A stretch of DNA of 61,615 nt, from NCBI GenBank assembly GCA_963933115.1, contig CAWVSL010000013.1, positions 1-61,615 of the forward strand. Reading direction: 5' to 3'. The translations under genes were made by a program, and so were the position numbers. Shown here in pieces: positions 34,784 to 45,100 of this stretch. Below the pieces are notes generated by a model that saw only the letters and a program-made list of their open reading frames with translations, was not told where the DNA came from and searched no databases. Source of the stretch: JALJPB01 sp963933115. GTDB lineage: Bacteria; Pseudomonadota; Gammaproteobacteria; Enterobacterales; Alteromonadaceae. Position 1 is the first letter of the stretch. Every line of letters starts with the position of its first letter.

Positions 34784-35165
34784 GTGAGCCTCAAAGACAT
34801 ATTTTATTGATTCAGGGAAAGTCTTATATAATTGCTATTTTGACCCAGATCAGCCTTGTTTTCAATGTGATAGACAAACAAGTTTATAATAGCTATCGAT
34901 TATAAGCTTAGGCGGCTAAATAATAGGATAAAAAACATTCAAAAACAGATGAAAACTTAGTTTTCCCTGACATTACACTCATTTTTAAGTAGACTGGTTG
35001 TTTTTATAAGTCATATATTTATAAATCATCCTAAAATTTCAATGTATGTAGCTATAATTATAGCTCTTAGCCTTTTAAACAGATTTATAAAATTGGCGAT
35101 TAATAAACACTTTAACCTGGTTTATTTCGGATAATATAATGCACATTAGTGCTAAAGGAGATCTC
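34784..35165. other. Divergent lptF/pepA intergenic region with 16-bp palindrome
   Basis: About 380 A+T-rich bases holding both promoters. AGCTATAATTATAGCT at 35050-35065 is a perfect 16-bp palindrome about 100 bp before pepA, and TTATAATAGCTATCGATTAT near 34882 shares its AGCTAT core. PepA of E. coli is itself a DNA-binding regulator, so an autoregulatory site is conceivable but unproven. No ORF. Confidence 0.5.
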
Positions 35166-36671
35166 ATGGAGTTCAACGTAAAAAGTGGAAGCCCGGAAAA
35201 ACAACGCAGTGCATGTATCGTTGTCGGTGTATTTGAACCTCGTCGTCTTTCAGGTGTTGCCGAACAGCTTGATGAAATAAGTGAAGGTTATATTAGTAAT
35301 TTATTACGCCGTGGTGATTTAGAAGGTAAATCAGGCCAGATGTTATTATTACATCACGTGCCAAATATTTTAAGTGAACGTGTATTACTGGTTGGTTGTG
35401 GTAAAGAGCGTGAATTAGACGAACGACAGTACCGCCAAATTATTAGTAAAACGATTAACACCTTAAATGAAACAGGCTCGATGGAAGCCGTTTGTTTTTT
35501 ATCAGAATTACATGTGAAAGGCAGAGACACTTATTGGAAAGTACGCCAAGCTATCGAGTCTACTAACGACTGCTTGTATAGTTTTAATAGTTTAAAAACA
35601 CGTATTGAAGAGCCTCGTCGCCCACTTCGTAAAATAACCTTTAACGTGTCAACTCGTCGTGAATTAGCCATTGGCGAGCGAGCTATTACCCATGGTTTAG
35701 CCGTTTCTGAAGGTATTACCACCTGTAAAAATGTCGCTAATATGCCACCAAATATTTGTAATCCAGCATATTTAGCCGAACAAGCACAAATTCTTGAAAA
35801 CGATTATGACAGTATCAGTACACATATTGTTGGTGAAAGTGAAATGGAAGAACTCGGTATGGGTTCATACCTCGCTGTTGGCCGCGGTTCAATCAATGAG
35901 TCAATGATGAGCGTCATTAAGCACAATGGCGCGAATGATGACTCTGCGCCAATCGTTTTAGTGGGCAAAGGCGTTACTTTTGATAGCGGCGGTATTTCAC
36001 TTAAACCTGGCGCAGGTATGGATGAAATGAAATATGATATGGGTGGTGCCGCGGGTGTACTAGGAACCATGCATGCAATTGCTGAGCTTAACCTACCCAT
36101 TAATATTATCGGTGTGTTAGCCGGTTGTGAAAATATGCCGAGTAGCAACGCTTATCGCCCAGGTGATATTTTAACAACGATGTCCGGCCAGACAGTTGAG
36201 GTATTAAATACCGATGCTGAAGGTCGTTTAGTATTATGTGACGCATTAACTTACGTTGAGCGTTTTAATCCTGAGTTGGTTGTTGATATTGCTACCCTAA
36301 CAGGCGCTTGCGTTGTTGCTTTAGGTGAACATGCTTCAGGGTTATTAAGTACCCACAATCCGTTAGCACATGAGTTGCTAAATGCATCAGATCAAAGTGG
36401 CGACCGTGCCTGGCGTTTACCTTTATGGGACGAATACCAAGAGCAACTTGAAAGTCCTTTTGCTGATTTTACTAATCTGGGTGGTAAGGGTGCAGGCACA
36501 ATTACCGCCGCTTGTTTTTTAGCACGTTTTACTAAAAAATATCACTGGGCTCATCTAGATATTGCGGGTACCGCATGGCGAGGTGGTAAAGATAAAGGCT
36601 CTACTGGCCGTCCAGTCAGTATGTTAACGCAATTTTTATTAAACCGTTCAGGCCAAGAACAAGGCGAATAA
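35166..36671 (+). CDS. pepA: Leucyl aminopeptidase (M17)
   Basis: A 501-residue cytosolic metallo-aminopeptidase, nearly collinear with E. coli PepA from M-E-F-N-V-K-S-G-S-P-E-K-Q-R-S. The start at 35166 has AAGGAG just upstream; an in-frame ATG at 35139 lacks one. The two-metal catalytic domain includes V-G-K-G-V-T-F-D-S-G-G and the M17 signature N-T-D-A-E-G-R-L. It releases N-terminal residues from peptides and in enterobacteria also binds DNA. It heads the conserved pepA-holC-valS operon. Confidence 0.97.
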   Translation: MEFNVKSGSPEKQRSACIVVGVFEPRRLSGVAEQLDEISEGYISNLLRRGDLEGKSGQMLLLHHVPNILSERVLLVGCGKERELDERQYRQIISKTINTLNETGSMEAVCFLSELHVKGRDTYWKVRQAIESTNDCLYSFNSLKTRIEEPRRPLRKITFNVSTRRELAIGERAITHGLAVSEGITTCKNVANMPPNICNPAYLAEQAQILENDYDSISTHIVGESEMEELGMGSYLAVGRGSINESMMSVIKHNGANDDSAPIVLVGKGVTFDSGGISLKPGAGMDEMKYDMGGAAGVLGTMHAIAELNLPINIIGVLAGCENMPSSNAYRPGDILTTMSGQTVEVLNTDAEGRLVLCDALTYVERFNPELVVDIATLTGACVVALGEHASGLLSTHNPLAHELLNASDQSGDRAWRLPLWDEYQEQLESPFADFTNLGGKGAGTITAACFLARFTKKYHWAHLDIAGTAWRGGKDKGSTGRPVSMLTQFLLNRSGQEQGE

Positions 36672-36675
36672 GCAG

Positions 36676-37119
36676 ATGAAGGCAAGAACTACTCAAGTGA
36701 TGTTTTATCAACTTGCTGATGATGGTAGCGAAGTTAATTCACTATCTCATCATGCTTGCCTTCAAGCTGCGTATTTTTATCGTCAAAAACAGAAAGTATT
36801 TATCTATAGCAAAGACAAAGAGAAAGCTCATGACATTGATGAAATGCTCTGGGCTTTCGATGCCAATAGCTTTGTCCCTCACAATTTAATGGGTGAAGGT
36901 CCGAGTTACGGTGCTCCAGTAGAAATAAGCTGGCAAGCGCCAACAGGACGGCGACCCGTACTAATTAATTTAACGGATACGGTACCAGACTTTGCGAGTC
37001 AATTTTCACAAATCATTGATTTTGTGCCGAGTGATGACACATTAAAACAATTGGCTAGAGAACGCTTTAAGGCATACCGTCAATTAGGCTTTACTGTAGG
37101 TAATCAAGTAGTACCTTAA
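36676..37119 (+). CDS. holC: DNA polymerase III chi subunit
   Basis: A 147-residue clamp-loader accessory protein that links the replisome to single-strand-binding protein. Typical features are V-M-F-Y-Q-L, the A-C-L-Q-A-A-Y-F-Y-R helix and D-E-M-L-W-A-F-D-A-N-S-F-V-P-H. It is 4 bp after pepA and 68 bp before valS, the same neighbours as in E. coli, which supports the assignment. Confidence 0.93.
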   Translation: MKARTTQVMFYQLADDGSEVNSLSHHACLQAAYFYRQKQKVFIYSKDKEKAHDIDEMLWAFDANSFVPHNLMGEGPSYGAPVEISWQAPTGRRPVLINLTDTVPDFASQFSQIIDFVPSDDTLKQLARERFKAYRQLGFTVGNQVVP

Positions 37120-37187
37120 GTAATTATCCTTATAAAAACGAAAGCCTAAATAACACATTTAACATAAAGAATATTACGGAAACTCTG

Positions 37188-40073
37188 ATGGAAAAAACGT
37201 TTAACCCCACTGAAATCGAACAATCTCTCTATCAAACATGGGAAGACAAGGGCTATTTTAGTCCAACAGGCGAAGGTGAAGCTTATTGTATTGCTATACC
37301 ACCCCCTAATGTCACCGGCAGTTTGCATATGGGTCATGCTTTTCAGCAAACCATTATGGACACCTTGATTCGATACCAAAGAATGCAAGGTAAAAACACC
37401 TTGTGGCAAACTGGCTGTGATCATGCGGGTATTGCGACTCAAATGGTGGTTGAACGTAAAATAGCCGCAGAAGAAGATAAAACTCGTCATGATTACGGAC
37501 GTGAAGCTTTTGTTGATAAAGTTTGGCAGTGGAAAGAAGAGTCTGGCGACACAATTAGTAAACAAATGCGCCGTTTAGGCAATTCAATTGACTGGTCGCG
37601 TGAACGTTTTACTATGGACGATGGTATGTCTAAAGCGGTACAAGAAGTCTTTGTTCGTTTGTTTGAAGACGACTTGATTTACCGAGGCAAACGCCTAGTT
37701 AACTGGGATCCTAAATTCCACACCGCTATTTCAGACTTAGAAGTAGAGAATAAAGATAAAAAGGGCCATATGTGGCACCTGCGCTACCCATTAGCTGATG
37801 GCGCAACAACAACTGAAGGTCTTGATTATATTGTTGTAGCGACAACTCGTCCCGAAACAATGCTAGGTGATACCGGTATTGCGGTAAACCCGGATGACGA
37901 ACGATATAAGCACCTAATTGGCAAAAATGTTCTTTTACCCTTAGTCAATCGCTTGATTCCAATTGTTGGTGATGATCATGCAGATATGGCAAAAGGGACC
38001 GGTTGTGTAAAAATAACCCCTGCCCATGACTTTAATGATAATGAAGTCGGTAAACGTCATAACTTACCACTGATTAATATTTTTGATAAAGATGCGGCTA
38101 TTTTGGAGGCTGCTGAAGTTTATGATCATAAAGGTGAGAAATCTTTAGCTTACAGTACCGAATTACCGAGTGAATTTGCCGGGCTTGACCGATTTGTTGC
38201 CCGTAAAGCGATTGTGGCTCAGTTTGATAAATTAGGTTTATTAGTTGAAGTAAAAGATCATGACTTGGTTGCCCCTTATGGTGATCGATCAGGCGTTATC
38301 ATCGAGCCACTTTTAACCGACCAGTGGTATGTCCGTGTTGAAAAGTTAGCAGGCCCCGCGGTTGACGCAGTAAAAGATGGCCAAATTGAATTTGTACCTA
38401 AACAATACGAAAACCTTTATTTTTCTTGGATGAATGATATCCAGGACTGGTGTATTTCACGCCAACTTTGGTGGGGACATCGTATTCCAGCATGGTATGA
38501 CGAAAACGGAAAAGTTTATGTTGGCCGTACAGAAGCAGAAGTACGCGCAAACAATGATATTGCCGATGGCATGAGACTAAAACAAGACGACGATGTGCTT
38601 GATACTTGGTTCTCATCAGCTTTATGGACATTCTCAACATTAGGATGGCCTGAAAAAACTGAAGATCTTAAAACCTTCCATCCAACAGATGTACTCGTGA
38701 CTGGCTTTGACATTATATTCTTTTGGGTTGCCCGCATGATTATGATGACCATGCATTTTAACAAAGATGAAAATGGTAAGGCTCAAGTTCCCTTTAAAAA
38801 AATCTATATGACCGGACTTATTCGCGATGAAAATGGCGATAAGATGAGTAAATCAAAAGGTAATGTTATTGATCCCCTCGATATGATTGATGGAATATCT
38901 TTAGATGATTTATTAAAAAAACGTACCGGTAATATGATGCAGCCTAAACTCGCTGCAAAAATTAATAAGCTAACCAAAAAAGAATTTCCTAATGGTATTG
39001 AGTCTCATGGTACTGACGCTCTGCGCTTTACATTAACCTCAGTTGCTACCACAGGTCGCGATATTAGCTGGGATATGAAACGCCTTGAAGGTTACCGTAA
39101 TTTCACCAATAAGTTATGGAACGCTAGCCGTTATGTCCTAATGAATACTGAAGAACATGACTGCGGTGCTAATGGCGGTGCTATGGAATTTTCACTCGCT
39201 GATCGCTGGATCTTAGGGCAGTTTCAACAAACTGTTCAGACCGTTCATGAGGCTTTTGATATTTTCCGTTTCGACTTAGCTTCACAAGCTTTGTATGAAT
39301 TCACTTGGAATCAGTTTTGTGATTGGTACTTAGAATTAACCAAACCCGTATTTGCACCTAGCGATACAGAACAAGGAAACGCAGCACAGCAACGTGCAAC
39401 TCGTCATACCTTAGTCAATGTTTTAGAAGGTTTATTACGCTTAATGCACCCGATAATGCCTTACATTACTGAAACTATTTGGCAACGTGTGGTTCCTCTT
39501 ACTAACTTTGTTAAGGAAAATGGGAGTAAGCATGGTGATAGTATCATGGTTCAAAGCTTCCCTAAATTTGACAAAGACCAGTATGATCAACAAGCCATTG
39601 ATGACTTAGAATGGGTTAAACAATTTATTGTTGCCATTAGAAATATTCGTGGAGAAATGAATATCTCGCCAGCAACAATACTGCCGGTATTACTTAAAAA
39701 CGTCAATGAAAACGATCAACGTCGCTTAGATGAAAATCAACAGTTTTTAAGTGCCCTAGCTAAGCTTGAGACTATCACTATCTTAAACAGTAATGATGAA
39801 GCACCGTTATCAGCATCAGCCTTCATTGGTGATTTAACAGTACTTATCCCTATGGCTGGCCTGATTGATAAAGATGCTGAAATAGCACGTTTAAATAAAG
39901 CCATGGATAAACTTAATCAAGATGCCGAACGAACTCGTGGAAAATTAAATAACGAAAGGTTTGTTAGTAAAGCACCTGCAGCGGTCATCGATAAAGAAAA
40001 AGCTAAACTCAAAGAAGCAGAGTCAGCCCTAGAAAAATTGATGGCTCAAAAAGCAGATATCGAAGCAATGTAA
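37188..40073 (+). CDS. valS: Valyl-tRNA synthetase
   Basis: A 961-residue class I aminoacyl-tRNA synthetase. The HIGH motif appears as H-M-G-H (residues 47-50) after P-P-P-N-V-T-G-S-L, and the KMSKS motif is at 552-556. The editing (CP1) domain lies between them, the anticodon-binding domain after, and a C-terminal coiled coil (about residues 895-961, K/E/L-rich) as expected for ValRS. Full length. Transcription ends at the hairpin at 40101-40125. Confidence 0.97.
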   Translation: MEKTFNPTEIEQSLYQTWEDKGYFSPTGEGEAYCIAIPPPNVTGSLHMGHAFQQTIMDTLIRYQRMQGKNTLWQTGCDHAGIATQMVVERKIAAEEDKTRHDYGREAFVDKVWQWKEESGDTISKQMRRLGNSIDWSRERFTMDDGMSKAVQEVFVRLFEDDLIYRGKRLVNWDPKFHTAISDLEVENKDKKGHMWHLRYPLADGATTTEGLDYIVVATTRPETMLGDTGIAVNPDDERYKHLIGKNVLLPLVNRLIPIVGDDHADMAKGTGCVKITPAHDFNDNEVGKRHNLPLINIFDKDAAILEAAEVYDHKGEKSLAYSTELPSEFAGLDRFVARKAIVAQFDKLGLLVEVKDHDLVAPYGDRSGVIIEPLLTDQWYVRVEKLAGPAVDAVKDGQIEFVPKQYENLYFSWMNDIQDWCISRQLWWGHRIPAWYDENGKVYVGRTEAEVRANNDIADGMRLKQDDDVLDTWFSSALWTFSTLGWPEKTEDLKTFHPTDVLVTGFDIIFFWVARMIMMTMHFNKDENGKAQVPFKKIYMTGLIRDENGDKMSKSKGNVIDPLDMIDGISLDDLLKKRTGNMMQPKLAAKINKLTKKEFPNGIESHGTDALRFTLTSVATTGRDISWDMKRLEGYRNFTNKLWNASRYVLMNTEEHDCGANGGAMEFSLADRWILGQFQQTVQTVHEAFDIFRFDLASQALYEFTWNQFCDWYLELTKPVFAPSDTEQGNAAQQRATRHTLVNVLEGLLRLMHPIMPYITETIWQRVVPLTNFVKENGSKHGDSIMVQSFPKFDKDQYDQQAIDDLEWVKQFIVAIRNIRGEMNISPATILPVLLKNVNENDQRRLDENQQFLSALAKLETITILNSNDEAPLSASAFIGDLTVLIPMAGLIDKDAEIARLNKAMDKLNQDAERTRGKLNNERFVSKAPAAVIDKEKAKLKEAESALEKLMAQKADIEAM

Positions 40074-40100
40074 ATATTTTGAAAACCAAGTAAAAATATA

Positions 40101-40125
40101 AGCCAACGTAATTGTTGGCTTTTTT
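40101..40125 (+). terminator. valS terminator
   Basis: AGCCAAC (40101-40107), loop GTAATT, GTTGGCT (40114-40120), then a T run. It lies 28 bp after the valS stop, a standard intrinsic terminator. Confidence 0.88.
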
Positions 40126-40164
40126 ATTTTAATGAGAATAAAAAGTAATGATCTAAATTGAACT

Positions 40165-40398
40165 TTTTAAAGAATCTTAAAAACAACTATGCTAGACTAC
40201 GCTGGCGTTGAGTTTTTATGTTGCGGAAAAGTTTTTATACCGGCCTTTACAAGCGATTTATCACTGTGAATACCGTTATTGTTATTGGTTCCTTCCTCTA
40301 CTTTATTCTTTAAAGATGTTGTTAGAGGGCATTTACTCCGTGAAAATGGTCAATAGTGACCGATATTTAATAATTTATGACTACGGGAAAATGTTAGT
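40165..40398 (+). promoter_or_regulatory. Promoter and long 5' leader of the cold-shock gene
   Basis: A possible -35 (TTTAAA, 40165-40170) and -10 (TATGCT, 40188-40193) with 17-bp spacing would start a transcript near 40200. This leaves a leader of about 200 nt before the csp ATG, as in CspA-type genes whose leaders act as temperature-dependent RNA switches. An open frame across the leader (from 40208) has no ribosome-binding site and overlaps csp, so I treat the region as untranslated. Confidence 0.5.
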
Positions 40399-40608
40399 AT
40401 GTCTGATACAGTAACTGGTAAAGTAAAATTTTTTAACGAAGCTAAAGGTTTCGGTTTCATCGAGCAAGAAAGTGGTCCTGACGTGTTTGTTCACTTCAGC
40501 GCTATCACTGGTGACGGTTTCCGTACACTAACTGACGGTCAAGCAGTATCTTTTACCGTTAAGCAAGGTCAAAAAGGCCCTGAAGCTGAGAACGTTGCTG
40601 CTCTTTAA
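40399..40608 (+). CDS. Cold-shock protein, CspA family
   Basis: A 69-residue single cold-shock domain that binds single-stranded nucleic acid. Both RNA-binding motifs are intact: K-G-F-G-F-I (RNP1) and V-F-V-H-F (RNP2). G-K-V-K-F-F-N-E opens the domain. Full length for the family and likely an RNA chaperone. The long leader suggests cold or growth-phase control; a strong terminator follows. Confidence 0.95.
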   Translation: MSDTVTGKVKFFNEAKGFGFIEQESGPDVFVHFSAITGDGFRTLTDGQAVSFTVKQGQKGPEAENVAAL

Positions 40609-40632
40609 TAGCAACTAATCAGTTATATAAAT

Positions 40633-40668
40633 GCGAAGAAGTAGTTTTACTATTCTTCGCTTTTTTTT
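40633..40668 (+). terminator. csp terminator
   Basis: GCGAAGAA (40633-40640) pairs with TTCTTCGC (40653-40660), with inner TAG/CTA pairs, followed by eight T (40661-40668). Strong intrinsic terminator. Confidence 0.9.
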
Positions 40669-40712
40669 ATCTTTTTTTTGACTCTCTGTACGTAAAAATT
40701 ATTACCTGAGTA

Positions 40713-41429
40713 TTACCCCTTCATTACTTTATACTTTCTTTTTCTCGCTAAATCTATTACCCATATAAATCCTGATAATGATAAAGCTAGCATCAACATT
40801 GAAAAAAAGATAATTTGCCAGTTATTAAAATTCCCCAAAGAACCATAGTCCATAAAATGCAGCATAAAAAAGAAATCAGCAAAGCGTTTATCATCATTAA
40901 CATGACTAATAATTACCCCTGAGCCAGCGTCAACATAAATACTGGTATATAGGTCGTCATTAATATTAATCTGCCATACTTCGTTGTGCTCCTTGGGCAA
41001 GTCATCAATAGGTCGGATAAGTTTTTTCACTGAGATAACATCACCACCCCCCTTATAACTTTTTAACGCAATAGCTTCGGCCATTGACTGATCGATTATG
41101 ACCAACTTCCCTGAATAAGCATTGATTAAAGAATAGTCATTCGACAAATGACGATATAGCGCTTGGTCATGGTTCAACAGGTAATAAGGCTGTTCGAGCA
41201 AGGTCATCAATTTTATTGACTGTGTTTCTTTAGCCATTAACTCAAGCTTAGGCAATATTAAATCTTGAGGAACAGCCCGAAAATCAACACTCACTTGTTG
41301 TCGATTTTGATTACCACTTGATTTTTTACCATCCATTAAATTAAAAAACAAACCACTGCCAAGCCAGATCAATAATTGAATGGCGACGACTAAAGATAGC
41401 CATTTATGGATTAAACGAATATTTTTCAT
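40713..41429 (-). CDS. PepSY-type membrane protein (downstream copy)
   Basis: A 238-residue protein with one N-terminal (about residues 10-30) and one C-terminal (about 205-228) transmembrane helix and a periplasmic PepSY-like region between. H-K-W-L-S-L-V-V-A-I-Q-L-L-I-W-L-G-S-G echoes the start of the next gene upstream, so they are tandem paralogues. Last gene of the copper-efflux operon; it overlaps its neighbour by 4 bp. Members of this family occur beside metal and siderophore transporters, sometimes as reductase-like partners. A role in copper handling is inferred from position only. Confidence 0.75.
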   Translation of the reverse strand: MKNIRLIHKWLSLVVAIQLLIWLGSGLFFNLMDGKKSSGNQNRQQVSVDFRAVPQDLILPKLELMAKETQSIKLMTLLEQPYYLLNHDQALYRHLSNDYSLINAYSGKLVIIDQSMAEAIALKSYKGGGDVISVKKLIRPIDDLPKEHNEVWQININDDLYTSIYVDAGSGVIISHVNDDKRFADFFFMLHFMDYGSLGNFNNWQIIFFSMLMLALSLSGFIWVIDLARKRKYKVMKG

Positions 41430-42196
41430 TGTTTTCCCTGATGTTGACTCATCTTCTCAAAAGCACTTTTTTTACTTGTCGAAAAACTGCCTTTGATTAC
41501 ACGGTAATAAGTAAGGACTAAGCCGGAAATTACCGCTAAGAAAGAAACAAGAGCAACCCATAACAGTAAGCTATTAGCGGGATCCTCATCTTCATAGTCC
41601 ATAACATGGAAACTAAACATCCAATCAAAGATTCGCCAAAACTGATGCCTTCTAGTAACAATTTCACCACTTTGTACCGAAATGTAGAGCGTAGAGCTGG
41701 CAAAGTCGTCAAAATTAATGCGCCAAACGGGTAAATGACGAGAACTTAATTCAAATGGGGCATCTTGCTTTAATAAAAGGATATCGCGTATTGCTGCCTC
41801 ACCCTGATAATGATAGTTAGCTATCTGCATCGCCATAGTCTCATTAATATTAGGAAGTATTTTGCCATTTTGGGGGGCAAGCATCACTTTATAGGGCCCT
41901 TGCTCTGACTCAAGAGTAAACCGGTAAACAGTGGTGCCAATAAAAGTACTTAATTCGATATTTGTGGCCGCAGGGTAATCAATCAACAAATCACTGAATG
42001 AATAGTTGATTTTTTGGTGATCAATAACACTTTTATCTTCACTGATTACACTATCACCATGGATATAATCAATATCAAAAACCACCATGTAAAAACCTGA
42101 TATTGACCAAATCAAAAATTGAATACTGAGAAGGAGCATTAACCACTTATGAATTTTACGGCTGGTTTTATGTAATGTCATCTGACTAATTATCAC
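41426..42196 (-). CDS. PepSY-type membrane protein (upstream copy)
   Basis: A 256-residue paralogue of the adjacent gene with the same two-helix topology: R-K-I-H-K-W-L-M-L-L-L-S-I-Q-F-L-I-W near the N terminus and a C-terminal helix near residues 210-232. The periplasmic part has the repeated PepSY pattern (G-K-I-L-P-N-I-N-E-T-M-A-M-Q-I-A) and a H-V-M-D-Y-E-D motif also seen in the other copy as H-F-M-D-Y-G. It overlaps the cusA-like gene by 11 bp, so it is an integral part of the efflux operon. Confidence 0.78.
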   Translation of the reverse strand: MIISQMTLHKTSRKIHKWLMLLLSIQFLIWSISGFYMVVFDIDYIHGDSVISEDKSVIDHQKINYSFSDLLIDYPAATNIELSTFIGTTVYRFTLESEQGPYKVMLAPQNGKILPNINETMAMQIANYHYQGEAAIRDILLLKQDAPFELSSRHLPVWRINFDDFASSTLYISVQSGEIVTRRHQFWRIFDWMFSFHVMDYEDEDPANSLLLWVALVSFLAVISGLVLTYYRVIKGSFSTSKKSAFEKMSQHQGKQ

Positions 42197-45100
42197 TTGC
42201 TAAACGACGAGTTTTATCACTCTTATAGCCAGCTGAACGCCACAGATAATAAAGTGTCGGCAAGACTAATAAAGTTAAGACTACAGCACTACCCATACCA
42301 CCAACCATGGGAGCAGCAACCCTACTCATCACTTCTGAACCCGTTCCTGTGCCGTACAAAATAGGTAATAAGCCAATGATAATCGTTGCTGCCGTCATCA
42401 TTACTGGGCGTACACGCAAACCTGCACCCTGTAACACAGCTGTTCGGATATGTTCTTTAGTCGTGGTGATGTTTTTTTCTTGATGCTCGCTGAGTAACGC
42501 ATGATAAGATTGATTGAGATAGACCAACATAATAACGCCAATTTCTACAGCAACGCCAGCGAGCGCAATAAAGCCGACTCCCGCGGCCACAGAAAAATAA
42601 AATCCTTCTAGATACATCAACCAAATACTTCCCACCATAGCCAGTGGTACGGTTCCCATAATCATGGTTACTTCAATGATATTTCTAAAATTAAGATAAA
42701 GTAAAATAATGATAATGGCTAAAGTAAATGGTACAACGTACATCAACTTTTCTTTAGCTCGTTCCATGTATTCATACTGACCTGCCCAACTGACAGAATA
42801 CCCTGCAGGTAAAATAAGCTGCTCTCTGACTATAACCTGAGCATTATTAACATAGCTACCAATATCAACGCCTTCAATATCGATAAATGCCCAACCAATT
42901 AACCGAGCATTTTCACTTTTGATACCCGCAGGACCATCTTCAATCAAAACGTTGGCAACATCACCTAATGAAATACGTTGACCCTTGGAGGTTACAATTG
43001 GTAATAATGAGAGTTGTTCCGGTGAGCTTCGGTAATCTTGAGGATACCTCAAATTCACCGGATAGCGCTCTAAACCTTCCACCGTTTGTGTCACATTCAT
43101 TCCACCAATAGCCACAGCAACCACTTGTTGAATTTCACTAATATTTAAACCATAGCGAGCCGCTTTTTCTCGTTGAATATCGACTTTGATATAACGACCA
43201 CCCGCCACCCGCTCAGAATATACTGAGGTGGTACCGTCAACCTTAGTTAAAATAACTTCTAACTGCTGACCAATTTGTTGAATAACGTCTAACTCTGGTC
43301 CAGAAATTTTAATACCGACAGGTGTTTTAACACCCGTGGCTAACATATCAATGCGCGTTTTTATTGGCATCACCCAAGCGTTAGTTATACCGGGCAGTTT
43401 AACTAGCGTATCAAGCTCTTTTTTTAAACTTTCCTTGGTAACACCTTCACGCCATTGCGATTTGGGTTTAAATTGAATAAAGGTTTCAATCATAGTCATC
43501 GGAGCAGGATCGGTTGCCGTCTCAGCTCGACCAATTTTACCAAAGACTGTCTTCACCTCTGGGACGGTATAAATTAACTTATCAGTTTGTTGCAATAATT
43601 GTCTAGCTTGACCAATTGAAATGCCGGGATAAGTCGTTGGCATATACATTAAGTCGCCTTCATCAAGAGGTGGGATAAACTCACTACCCATTTTATCTAA
43701 TGGCCAGATCCCGACAAAAAACAACAATAATGCCACTGCTAATGTACTCTTAGGAAAGTCTAAAACCACCTTTAGGGCAGGCATATAGAGTCGTGTTAAT
43801 AATCGATTAACTGGATTTTCCTGTTCAGGGCGAACATTTCCACGGATAAAATAGCCCATTAATACCGGGACTAAAGTAATGGCTAATACCGCAGCAGCTG
43901 CCATAGCGTAAGTCTTAGTAAAAGCTAATGGCGAAAACATACGGCCTTCTTGCGCTGCGAGTGTAAATACCGGCAAAAAACTAACGGTGATAATCAACAA
44001 ACTAAAAAATAATGCCGGGCCAACTTCGGTTGCTGAGTCAATAACAACTTGCCAACGATTCTTGTCAGTTAATGGTCTTCGTTCCATGTGTTTATGCATG
44101 TTTTCAATCATGACTATTGCGCCATCAGTCATGGCACCAATAGCGATAGCAATACCCCCTAACGACATAATATTAGCATTTAACCCTTGCCAGTACATGA
44201 TGGTAAAGGCCACGAGGATACCGACAGGTAAAGTAATTAGCGCAACTAAAGATGAGCGCACATGAAACAAAAAAATAATACAAACAAGAGCCACAACAAT
44301 AAATTCTTCAATTAACTTGCCTGATAGGTTATCAACCGCCCGCTCAATTAAATCTGAACGGTCGTAGACAGTGATAATTTCAACACCATCAGGTAAACCT
44401 TGTTTTAATTGCTCTAATTTAATTTTAACGCCATCAATCACTTGCTCGGCATTTTCGCCAGACCGCATAACGATTATACCGCCAACAGTTTCGCCTTCAC
44501 CATTGAGCTCTGCAATACCGCGGCGCATTTGTGGGCCCGTGCCAATATCAGCGACATCTTTGAGTAATAGCGGTGTGCCGTTTTCATTAGTCCCAAGGGG
44601 GATACTTTCTAAATCGGCGACACTTTTAATATAACCAGTCACTCGAACCATATATTCCGCTTCCGCCATTTCAATGACTGAAGCACCAATCTCTTGATTA
44701 CCTTGTTTAATGGCTTTTTGTATTAAGGACAGTGGAATACCAAAAGCCCGTAATTTATCGGGATTTACCTTAACTTGATATTGTTTAACCATGCCGCCAA
44801 GGGTCGCCACTTCAGAGACACCTTTAACCGTTTGCAATTCATACTTCAAAAACCAGTCTTGTAAACTGCGTAATTGACTAATATCATGTTGCCCTGTTTT
44901 ATCAACTAGCGCATATAAATAAACCCAGCCGACACCGGTTGCATCAGGTCCTAACTGAGGCTTAGCATTGTCAGGTAAACGAGGTATAACTTGGCTAAGA
45001 TATTCCAGCACTCTGGAACGCGCCCAATAAAGATCGGTATCATCACTAAATATCACATAAACGTAAGAGTCACCAAAAAAAGAAAATCCACGGACTGTTT

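Noticed and set aside
40208..40414. 68-codon open frame across the csp leader
   Set aside because: No ribosome-binding site, starts at TTG, overlaps the csp start in another frame and lies in what is expected to be a long untranslated leader.
40680..40700. Minus-strand TACGTACAGA resembling the cspA cold box
   Set aside because: It lies downstream of csp on the opposite strand and at the tail of the PepSY/copper operon, so it cannot act in the csp leader; likely chance.
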